Below the pieces are notes generated by a model, which worked only from the letters and a program-made list of their open reading frames with translations, did not search any database and was not told where the DNA came from. From assembly GCF_036345995.1 (NCBI RefSeq), contig NZ_CP107796.1, forward strand, positions 1,054,001 to 1,118,000: a stretch of DNA of 64,000 nt, in the 5' to 3' direction. Position numbers and translations under genes: made by a program. The first letter of the stretch is position 1, and each line of letters starts with the position of its first letter. The stretch comes from Streptomyces sp. NBC_00557. GTDB taxonomy: Bacteria > Actinomycetota > Actinomycetes > Streptomycetales > Streptomycetaceae. Shown here piece by piece: positions 36,472-43,420 of this stretch.

Positions 36472-37224
36472 TCAGTGTGCGGCCGGAACCGCGTGCCCGC
36501 TGGTGGCCTTCGTCGGCCTGGGGTTCAGCAGCCGGTCGGCCAACTCGCCGAACGCGAGGCCGAATCCGGCCCACAGCGTGGTCTGGATCGCCAGTGCCGA
36601 GAGCCGGAACCGCCACAGCAGGGTGGCCGGGAAGTCCTTCGGTACCTCGTTGACGGCGGGCAGGAACTGGTAGGCCAGGCCGGTCACGACGGTGAACGCG
36701 GCCACCGCCACCACGGTCGCCCACCAGGTGCCCAGGCTCGGCGCGAGCCGCTTGCCCAGGATCGTGGCGGCGACCGCCAGCAGCACGCTGAGCAGCATCA
36801 TCAGGAAGTACAGGGCGGTGCGCTTGCCGATGGTGCCGGGGTCGCCCACCGACGGCGGGTTGGCCGGATACTTCAGGAACGGCACCACGTACACGGCGAG
36901 CAGCGCGCACGCCGACAGCAGCAGTGCCGTGGCCCGCGGGCCGAAGCGGCCCACCCGTCCGAGGGCGAAGCAGAAGGCGAGCGCCGCGATGCCGCCGAAC
37001 GCGACGCCGTAGACGAGGACGCCGGTGGCGAGGCCCGCGGTGGACTGCAGGGAGCGGGAGACGGTCTCCGTCTCGTGCTCGTGCGTGTGAGCGTGCTCGA
37101 AGCTGATCGCCTTGTCGACGTTCGGCTCACCGAGCACGTACGCCACGACCAGGGCGAGCACGCCGGCCGCGAGGCCGGCGAGCATGCCCCGTACGAGCAG
37201 GTTCCGTACGGTTGCGGAGTTCAT
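36472..37224 (-). CDS. cbtA: Cobalt transporter subunit CbtA
   Basis: A 250-residue membrane protein with about five or six hydrophobic helices (GMLAGLAAGVLALVVAYVLG, ATALLLSACALLAVYVVPFL). After the first helix is a His/Glu-rich loop AISFEHAHTHEHETETVSRS, a likely metal-binding segment. YPANPPSVGDPGTIGKRT is conserved in the CbtA family. CbtA was predicted to carry cobalt for cobalamin synthesis, based on its control by B12 riboswitches, as seen here. It is translated from the cbtB-cbtA transcript, 21 bases after cbtB. Confidence 0.93.
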   Translation of the reverse strand: MNSATVRNLLVRGMLAGLAAGVLALVVAYVLGEPNVDKAISFEHAHTHEHETETVSRSLQSTAGLATGVLVYGVAFGGIAALAFCFALGRVGRFGPRATALLLSACALLAVYVVPFLKYPANPPSVGDPGTIGKRTALYFLMMLLSVLLAVAATILGKRLAPSLGTWWATVVAVAAFTVVTGLAYQFLPAVNEVPKDFPATLLWRFRLSALAIQTTLWAGFGLAFGELADRLLNPRPTKATSGHAVPAAH

Positions 37225-37245
37225 GGGTGGGCGGTGTCCCCGGCG

Positions 37246-37467
37246 TCAGTGGCAGGGGAAGCCGAGCAGGTGACGGGCGTCGTGCACCCACTCGTGGACG
37301 TCCGTGCCGTTGAACACGGAGGTGGCGCCCTGCTCGGCGCCGACGAAGTAGAGCAGGATCAGCATGAGTACGCCGAAGAAGACCGCCCAGGGAGCTATCG
37401 CCTTCAGCGGCAGCTTGGCGGGTACGACGGGGGTGGTGGCTGTCGGCTGGGCGACGGTCTGCGCCAT
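37246..37467 (-). CDS. cbtB: Cobalt transporter subunit CbtB
   Basis: A 73-residue protein with one transmembrane helix (IAPWAVFFGVLMLILLYFVG) and a C-terminal HEWVHDARHLLGFPCH segment whose His and Cys residues may bind metal; this end is the family hallmark. ATG 37467 is preceded by AGGAGGTCC. First gene of cbtB-cbtA, directly downstream of a cobalamin riboswitch. Confidence 0.93.
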   Translation of the reverse strand: MAQTVAQPTATTPVVPAKLPLKAIAPWAVFFGVLMLILLYFVGAEQGATSVFNGTDVHEWVHDARHLLGFPCH

Positions 37468-37520
37468 GGCAGGACCTCCTCTGGGAGTTCGCGTCCCATC
37501 TCGGTGGTGCACAGGACGAC

Positions 37521-37640
37521 GGCCACGGGTCTGACTCACGGGTCCCTTACGGGGGTTCCGCATACAGTGGCGCGACCGTGCCGGATTCCCACCGGCTTCC
37601 GTTCCGCCGTCGTCGATATCGGACCGACCGTACCGCGTCA
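37521..37640 (-). promoter_or_regulatory. Cobalamin (B12) riboswitch controlling cbtB-cbtA
   Basis: Read on the minus strand, 37600-37561 contains the B12 box: GGAAGCCGGTGGGAATCCGG, then CACGGTCGCGCCACTGTATG. GAGTCAGACCC follows at 37540-37528. These are the strongly conserved core and the L5/J6 signatures of cobalamin riboswitches. The element ends ~50 bases before the cbtB ribosome-binding site, consistent with translational or transcriptional shut-off by B12. The 5' boundary is approximate. Confidence 0.92.
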
Positions 37641-37711
37641 CAGGCGCACGGCCAAGACCGCCTCCCCTTACGTGATCTTCCTCTCCCGCCGAACGGGAGC
37701 GGCGCCGGCGG

Positions 37712-38917
37712 CTACCCCTGTGCGGAGCGGGCCTGGATGCCGGGGCGGAACTTCGGGACGCGGAGGGTGATCTTCGTGCCCGCGCCGACGCCCGTCTCGA
37801 TGACCAGGCCGTGGTCGTCGCCGTAGACCTGGCGCAGCCGGCGGTCGACGTTGCTCAGGCCGATGCCGGTGGCCGGGCCGGCGGTGCCGCGCAGGATGGC
37901 GCGCAGGCGTTCCGGTTCCATGCCGACGCCGTTGTCCTCGACGACGACGCGGGCCTCGGTGCCTTCGTCCTCGGCGGTGATCGTCACGCTCAATCGCTCC
38001 ACGGGTCCCTCCAGGCCGTGTTTGAGGGCGTTCTCGACCAGGGGCTGCAGACAGAGGAAGGGCAGCGTCACGGGCAGCACCTCGGGAGCGATGCGCAGGG
38101 TCACCTTCAGGCGGCGGCCGAAGCGGGCGCGGGCGAGCTCCAGGTACTGCTCGATGGAGCGCAGTTCCTCGGCGAGGGTGGTGAAGTCGCCTTCGCGCCG
38201 GAAGGAGTAGCGGGTGAAGTCGGCGAACTCCTGCAGGAGTTCGCGGGCGCGCTCGGGGTCGGTGCGGACGAAGGACGCGATGCTGGCGAGGGAGTTGTAG
38301 ATGAAGTGCGGGGAGATCTGCGCGCGCAGCGCCCGCACCTCGGCCTCGTGGGCGCGGGCGCGGACCCCGTCGAGAGCGGCGAGTTCCACGTCGGCGGAGA
38401 GCCGGCGGGCCGCTTCCTCGCCGGCGCGCACGAGAGCGGCCGACTCCTCGGCGGCGAACAGGGCGAGGGCGCCGGGGGCGCCTTCGCCGTCCGGGCCGTC
38501 GGCGGTGAGAGGCAGCAGGGCGCCCCAGCGCACGGGGCAGCGGGGATCGTCGCAGGACAGCGGGAAGGTACGGGCGCGGGGCGGGCGGGCGAGCAGCGCC
38601 GTGACCTCCGCGCGATGGTGGTCGCCGGCGCCGTCCCAGGCGAGCACGGAGGCGTCGTCGGTGAGCGCGAGGGCGGGCGTGCCGAGCAGCGGGCGCAGCC
38701 TGCGGGCGGACTTGCGGGCGGTGTCGGGGGTGAGCCCGGCGCGCAGGGGTGCCGCGGCGAGCGCCGCGCTGTGCAGGCCGTGGGCCAGGGCGCGGGCTCC
38801 CTCGCTGTCGGCGGAGTGCTCCTGCTGCCGGCGCGCCGCACCATGCCCGAGCGCGGCCCCGAGCACGAACAGCGCGAGCCCGGCCAGCACGAGCGCGGCG
38901 GTGCCGAGGACGGTCAT
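37712..38917 (-). CDS. LytS-type sensor histidine kinase (HisKA_7TM-less, His_kinase family)
   Basis: A 401-residue kinase. One N-terminal membrane helix (TVLGTAALVLAGLALFVLGA) precedes a small GAF-like sensor region (~60-190). The catalytic core is of the LytS/YehU type: RAQISPHFIYNSLASIASFV with the phospho-His, TRYSFRREGDFTTLAEEL, then QPLVENALKHGLEG (N box) and VEDNGVGM. ATG 38917 was chosen because it directly precedes the membrane helix. It follows the symporter gene on the same strand; the matching LytTR regulator is at 41427-42227, so the symporter genes are sandwiched between regulator and kinase. Confidence 0.9.
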   Translation of the reverse strand: MTVLGTAALVLAGLALFVLGAALGHGAARRQQEHSADSEGARALAHGLHSAALAAAPLRAGLTPDTARKSARRLRPLLGTPALALTDDASVLAWDGAGDHHRAEVTALLARPPRARTFPLSCDDPRCPVRWGALLPLTADGPDGEGAPGALALFAAEESAALVRAGEEAARRLSADVELAALDGVRARAHEAEVRALRAQISPHFIYNSLASIASFVRTDPERARELLQEFADFTRYSFRREGDFTTLAEELRSIEQYLELARARFGRRLKVTLRIAPEVLPVTLPFLCLQPLVENALKHGLEGPVERLSVTITAEDEGTEARVVVEDNGVGMEPERLRAILRGTAGPATGIGLSNVDRRLRQVYGDDHGLVIETGVGAGTKITLRVPKFRPGIQARSAQG

Positions 38918-39161
38918 GACCTGGGCGGGACCGGACCGGCGGGGCGGACGCAGGCGCCGGGCGCGCAGCGACTGCGCCGGCCCACCACGGCACGAGGCAC
39001 ACGGCCGCCCTCCCCCGGCCCCCGGTTCGCCCACGCCGTGAACGGCGTGCCGGTGCCGCGCGGTTGGTTCTCGTGGTCGCTGCGGTCCGGCAGAGCGTGG
39101 CCGGTGGCCGGTGCCGGGGGGCGGTGGGCGGTGTCGGTGGGTGGCACTGGGGCTCCTGGAG

Positions 39162-40898
39162 TCAGGGCGTCGCCGGTCCGGGGCGGGTGGGGGGCGGGGG
39201 TTCGGGGAGGTGGAGGCGGGACATGGTCGCGGCGGTGCCGGGCGGGACGCGGCCGCGGGTCGCCAGGGAGGTCAGCACCATCGCGGTGAAGCCCGCGGGG
39301 ACGGACCACACCGCGGGCCAGGCGAGCAGCGTGTGCAGCCAGCCCGAGCGCGCGCCGCCGGCGATCGTGGCCGTCACGGCGGTGAACGCCGATCCCCCGC
39401 CGAGGAGCAGCCCGGCGATCGCGCCCGGCGGGGTCAGGCCGCGCCACCAGATGCCGAGGACGAGCAGCGGGCAGAAGGAGGACGCCGAGACGGCGAAGGC
39501 CAGGCCGACCGCGTCCGCCACGGGCAGGTCGCTGACCACGGCCGCGGCGGCGGTCGGCACCGCGATGGCGGGCAGCGTGGCGAGCCGGAAGTGGCGGACG
39601 CCGAGCGTGGGCAGGACGTCCTGGGCGAGGACGCCCGCGACCGACATGGTGAGCCCGGAGGCCGTGGAGAGGAACGCGGCGCACGCGCCACCCGCGACGA
39701 GCGCGCCGAGCAGGTCCCCGGCGACACCGCCGAGCAGCCGCTGCGGCAGGACGAGGACCGCGGCGTCGGTGTCGCCGGTCAGCAGCAGGTCGGGGGCGTA
39801 CAGGCGGCCGAGCATGCCGTACAGGGGGATCAGGAGGTAGAACGCGCCGAGGAGGGCGAGCACGCTGACGGTGGTGCGGCGGGCGGCGCGGCCGTCGGGG
39901 TTGGTGTAGAAGCGGACGACGACGTGCGGCAGGCCCATGGTGCCGAGGAAGGTGGCGAGGATCAGCCCGTAGGTGGCGTACAGGCTGTGCTGTCCGCGGT
40001 CCGAGGACAGCGGTCTGGCCCAGCTGGAGGGCGCCGCCCGGCCGGGGCTGCCGTCGGGCAGGGGGACGCGGGCGCCGGCCGGGAAGCGCAGGGCCGTGTC
40101 CGCTCCGACACGGTGACGGCCCGCGCCGAGCCGCACGGAAGTCCCGTGCACCGTACGGCCGTCGACCGTCCCGGACGCGGTCACGCGGACCGGTTCGCGC
40201 ACGGTGAGGGTGAGCGTCCGGTCCAGGCGCACCTCGGTGGAGCGGTGGAAGACGGGCCGTTCGTCCCAGGCGGCGGCCGGGGCGCCGTCGCCGCGCCAGG
40301 CCGGCAGCAGGAACACGACGGGCACCAGCAGGGCGGTGAGTTTGAGCCAGTACTGGAAGGCCTGGACGAAGGTGATGCTGCGCATGCCGCCCGCGGCGAC
40401 GGCCGCGGTCACCACGACGGCGACGATGAGCCCGCCGAGCCAGCCGGGGGCGCCGGTGAGCAGCCGCAGGGTGAGGCCGGCGCCGCGCAGCTGGGGCAGC
40501 AGGTACAGCCAGCCGATGCCGACGACGAGCACGCCGGCGGTCCTGCGCACCGCCCGGGACTCCAGCCGGGCCTCGGCGAAGTCGGGCAGCGTGTAGGCGC
40601 CGGAGCGGCGCAGCGGGGCGGCGACGAAGGCCAGCAGGACCAGGAACCCGGCGGTGTAGCCGATGGGGAACCAGAGCATGTCGACGCCCTGGGCGAGGAC
40701 CAGTCCGGCGACGCCGAGGAAGGAGGCGGCGGAGAGGTACTCGCCGCTGACCGCGCAGGCGTTCAGGCGCGGGGCGACGGTGCGGGAGGCGACGTAGAAG
40801 TCGGAGGTGGTGCGGGAGATGCGCAGGCCGAGCGCGCCGACGAGGACCGTGGCGAGGATCACGGCGGTCACGCCCACGATGCCGTACGTCTGGTTCAC
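39162..40898 (-). CDS. Sodium:solute symporter (SSS family), acetate/monocarboxylate-type
   Basis: A 578-residue permease with about 13 helices. SDFYVASRTVAPRLNACAVS, GEYLSAASFLGVAGL and QFPhe-like FQAFQYWLKLTALLVPVVFL match ActP/MctC transporters that take up acetate, propionate or pyruvate. A large hydrophilic insert (~residues 215-300) between helices is longer than in ActP and has beta-rich composition (VRVTASGTVDGRTVHGTSVR). The sodium-site region SGLTMSVAGVLAQDV is conserved. It follows the DUF485 gene by 31 bases and is probably cotranscribed under the LytTR regulator. Confidence 0.9.
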   Translation of the reverse strand: MNQTYGIVGVTAVILATVLVGALGLRISRTTSDFYVASRTVAPRLNACAVSGEYLSAASFLGVAGLVLAQGVDMLWFPIGYTAGFLVLLAFVAAPLRRSGAYTLPDFAEARLESRAVRRTAGVLVVGIGWLYLLPQLRGAGLTLRLLTGAPGWLGGLIVAVVVTAAVAAGGMRSITFVQAFQYWLKLTALLVPVVFLLPAWRGDGAPAAAWDERPVFHRSTEVRLDRTLTLTVREPVRVTASGTVDGRTVHGTSVRLGAGRHRVGADTALRFPAGARVPLPDGSPGRAAPSSWARPLSSDRGQHSLYATYGLILATFLGTMGLPHVVVRFYTNPDGRAARRTTVSVLALLGAFYLLIPLYGMLGRLYAPDLLLTGDTDAAVLVLPQRLLGGVAGDLLGALVAGGACAAFLSTASGLTMSVAGVLAQDVLPTLGVRHFRLATLPAIAVPTAAAAVVSDLPVADAVGLAFAVSASSFCPLLVLGIWWRGLTPPGAIAGLLLGGGSAFTAVTATIAGGARSGWLHTLLAWPAVWSVPAGFTAMVLTSLATRGRVPPGTAATMSRLHLPEPPPPTRPGPATP

Positions 40899-40929
40899 CG
40901 GCCGGCTCCGGCGGCAAGTCGGCGCATGG

Positions 40930-41301
40930 TCAGGGGCGTTCCGCGGGCGTGCCGACGGCCGTGCCGGTCTCGTTGCGTTCGGCGCGGCGCACGTACCAGA
41001 CGCCGATGGCGAGCAGGGCGGGGTACGGCGCCACGCCCAGCAGGAGCCAGACGGCCAGGGGGACGCGGGGTGCGGCGTCGGCGAGCGGGAGGATCCGCAG
41101 CAGGACGGGGAGCAGGCCGAGCAGGAGCGTGAGGAGGGCGGTTGCGGTGAGCGCGGCCCGCAGCTGACGCCGTATCAGCCGGCTTGCGGCCGCCTCGGAG
41201 GTGGGGTGCGGGGAGGGCGCGGGGCGGGGTGCGGTCGTATGGCCGGCGGGGCGCGGCCGTGCGGTGACCACCTCTCTGCGAGGGACGGATTCCGCACCCA
41301 T
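40930..41301 (-). CDS. Small membrane protein, DUF485/YjcH-like partner of the symporter
   Basis: A 123-residue protein. An unstructured basic/Pro-rich N-terminus is followed by two transmembrane helices (ALTATALLTLLLGLLPVLLR and VPLAVWLLLGVAPYPALLAI) and VWYVRRAERNETG, the conserved end of proteins encoded beside ActP-type symporters. ATG 41301 has GGGGAG upstream. Function of the family is unknown; the pairing suggests assembly or regulation of the transporter. Confidence 0.85.
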   Translation of the reverse strand: MGAESVPRREVVTARPRPAGHTTAPRPAPSPHPTSEAAASRLIRRQLRAALTATALLTLLLGLLPVLLRILPLADAAPRVPLAVWLLLGVAPYPALLAIGVWYVRRAERNETGTAVGTPAERP

Positions 41302-41426
41302 GCCGCACTCCCCGACGCCGCGGTGATCGCCTTGTGCTGCGGCGAGTGTACGCAGCGGGCACGTGCCGGGACAGCGGCCGGACCGGAATCGCCACAGCTC
41401 CGTCACCCGGCGGACGGCCGGGCGGC

Positions 41427-42227
41427 TCACCGCGCCCTGCCCGCCGCGTGTCTGGTCAGCAGGTCGCGCAGTTCGCGGGCGTTGCGCCGGCTCACGGCGA
41501 GGAGGCGGTCGCCGATCCGTACGGACACGTTGCCGCCGTCCAGGCGGAGTTCCTCGATGCGGCCGAGGGCGACGAGCCGGCTGCGGTGGATGCGGACGAA
41601 CCCGCGGGCGCGCCACTGTTCCTCCAGGGTGGACAGCGGGACGCGCACCAGGTGGCTGCCGTGGGGGGTGTGCAGGCGCGCGTAGTCGCCCTGGGCCTCG
41701 ACATGGGTGATGTCGGCGATGGGCACGAACCGGGTCACCCCGCCCAGTTCGACGGGGACGTGGTCGTCGAAGGCGGGGGCGGGCGGCGGCAGGGCGGCCG
41801 GCCGGGGTCCCTGTCCGGCGCGGACGAGTTCGGCGACCCGGCGCACGGCTTCGGAGACGCGTTCCTTGCGGAGGGGTTTGAGCAGATAGTCGACGGCCTT
41901 GAGGTCGAAGGCGCGGACCGCGAAGTCGTCGTGCGCGGTGACGAAGACGATCAGTGGCCGAGCCGCGAACCCGCCGATGAGGCGGGCGAGTTCGAGGCCG
42001 TCGAGTCCGGGCATGTCGATGTCGAGGAAGACGGCGTCGACGCGTTCCCCGCCGTCCGGTCCGCCCTCCAGGGCCCGGCCGAGCCGGCGCAGCGCCTCGG
42101 TGGGCCCGGCCGCGGGCACCACGGCACCGACCCGGGGATCCCGCTCCAGGAGGTAGAGCAGTTCCTCGAGCGCGGGTTCCTCGTCGTCCACGGCCAGCAC
42201 CCGCAGGGGGGCGTCGCTCGCGGCCAT
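41427..42227 (-). CDS. LytR/AlgR-type response regulator (REC-LytTR)
   Basis: A 266-residue regulator. The receiver has VLAVDDEEPALEELLYLL, phospho-acceptor VFLDIDMPGLDG (~66) and VDYLLKPLRKERV (~115). After a Pro-rich linker, the LytTR DNA-binding domain reads PVELGGVTRFVPIADITHVE, EEQWRARGFVRIHRSRLVAL and RLLAVSRRNARELRDLL. LytTR regulators bind tandem direct repeats. It lies 125 bases upstream of the DUF485/symporter genes and likely activates them with the LytS-type kinase. ATG 42227 has AGGAG eight bases upstream. Confidence 0.92.
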   Translation of the reverse strand: MAASDAPLRVLAVDDEEPALEELLYLLERDPRVGAVVPAAGPTEALRRLGRALEGGPDGGERVDAVFLDIDMPGLDGLELARLIGGFAARPLIVFVTAHDDFAVRAFDLKAVDYLLKPLRKERVSEAVRRVAELVRAGQGPRPAALPPPAPAFDDHVPVELGGVTRFVPIADITHVEAQGDYARLHTPHGSHLVRVPLSTLEEQWRARGFVRIHRSRLVALGRIEELRLDGGNVSVRIGDRLLAVSRRNARELRDLLTRHAAGRAR

Positions 42228-42376
42228 CCGCACCGCTCCTTCCTCTTTCCACCACCCACGGTCGCATGGTGGTCCAGTCGGACGTCCGAGTCGAGATCGC
42301 CGGCGCCGGTGTACGAGGGCCGCCGCCGGGCGAGGATCCGGAGGCCGGCGAAGACGAGCAGAGGCGAGGAGACCTG

Positions 42377-43420
42377 GTGGCACACAGCGAGCCCGACGCG
42401 TGGGACGCGCACTACGCGGGCGGCGGCCGGTTCCGCCCGCGCGGCGCCGGCGAGCGCCGGCTGCTGGCGGAGCATCTCCCGGCGCCGGCCGGCGGACGCG
42501 CCCTGGACCTCGGCTGCGGGCTGGGCGAACTCGCCCGGCACCTGGCCGGTTCGGGCTACCGGGTGGACGCCGTCGACTGGTCGGAGACGGCGCTCGCCGA
42601 GGCCCGCCGCACCAACGCGCCCGGAGTGACGTACCGGCGCCTGGACATCGAGCGCGACGACCTCGGCCGGCTCCCCGACGCCGGCTACGACGTGATCGTC
42701 ATGCGGCTGAGCCTCGCCTTCGTCCGCGACCGCACCCGGGTGCTGAACCGGCTGCGCGAGCGGCTGCGTCCCGGCGGGGCGCTGTGCGTGATCACACCGG
42801 TGGCCGGCGCCGTACCCCAGGACCGGCGCGGCATCGCCCTGGACGAGGAGGAGATCGGCCTGCTCGGCGCCGGCTGGGCGACGGCGGACCGGTACGACGC
42901 CGACGGCCTGGCCGTGCTCGTGCTGCGCGGCGCCGCTCCCGCCGCCCCCGGGTACGCCGGCAAGGGCACCCCTTCGCCGCACGCCCTCACCGGTGCCGGA
43001 GTGGTCGTGACGGACGCGGCGGGCAGGGTGCTGCTGGGCTGGTCGGTGCGGGGCGTGTGGGAGCTGCCGGGCGGCAAGAACGACGCAGACGAGGACTTCG
43101 CCGCCGCCGCCGTGCGGGAGCTGGAGGAGGAGACCTCCTTGAAGGCCGACCCGGCCGGGGCGCGGGTCCGGGCGATCCTGATGGACTCGGCGCACGGCGT
43201 CCCCCGGGTGACGGCGGCCGTCCGGGTGGGCGCCTTCACCGGCGAGCCGGTGGTCACCGAACCGCGGCTGATGCGCCGCTGGGAGTGGCACGAGGTCGCC
43301 GATCTCCCGCTGCTGGGGCGGCCGTTGTTCACACCGAGCGCGCATGTCCTGGACACGGTGTGGCCGGGTCTGCTGCCGGGGCTGCCGCCCGTGCACCGTT
43401 ACCCGGTGACCGAGGGCTGA
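42377..43420 (+). CDS. Class I SAM-dependent methyltransferase fused to a NUDIX hydrolase
   Basis: A 347-residue two-domain protein. Residues ~1-195 are a methyltransferase with motif I ALDLGCGLGELARHLAGSG, motif II VDAVDWSETAL and LRPGGALCVITPV. Residues ~205-340 are a NUDIX domain with GVWELPGGKNDADEDFAAAA then VRELEEETSL; the box matches GX5EX7REUXEEXGU except that Gly near the end is Ser. The substrate of either half is unknown, but the fusion implies linked modification and clean-up of one nucleotide-like molecule. GTG 42377 has GGAG five bases upstream. The 3' end overlaps the GH65 gene by 22 bases. Confidence 0.87.
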   Translation: MAHSEPDAWDAHYAGGGRFRPRGAGERRLLAEHLPAPAGGRALDLGCGLGELARHLAGSGYRVDAVDWSETALAEARRTNAPGVTYRRLDIERDDLGRLPDAGYDVIVMRLSLAFVRDRTRVLNRLRERLRPGGALCVITPVAGAVPQDRRGIALDEEEIGLLGAGWATADRYDADGLAVLVLRGAAPAAPGYAGKGTPSPHALTGAGVVVTDAAGRVLLGWSVRGVWELPGGKNDADEDFAAAAVRELEEETSLKADPAGARVRAILMDSAHGVPRVTAAVRVGAFTGEPVVTEPRLMRRWEWHEVADLPLLGRPLFTPSAHVLDTVWPGLLPGLPPVHRYPVTEG

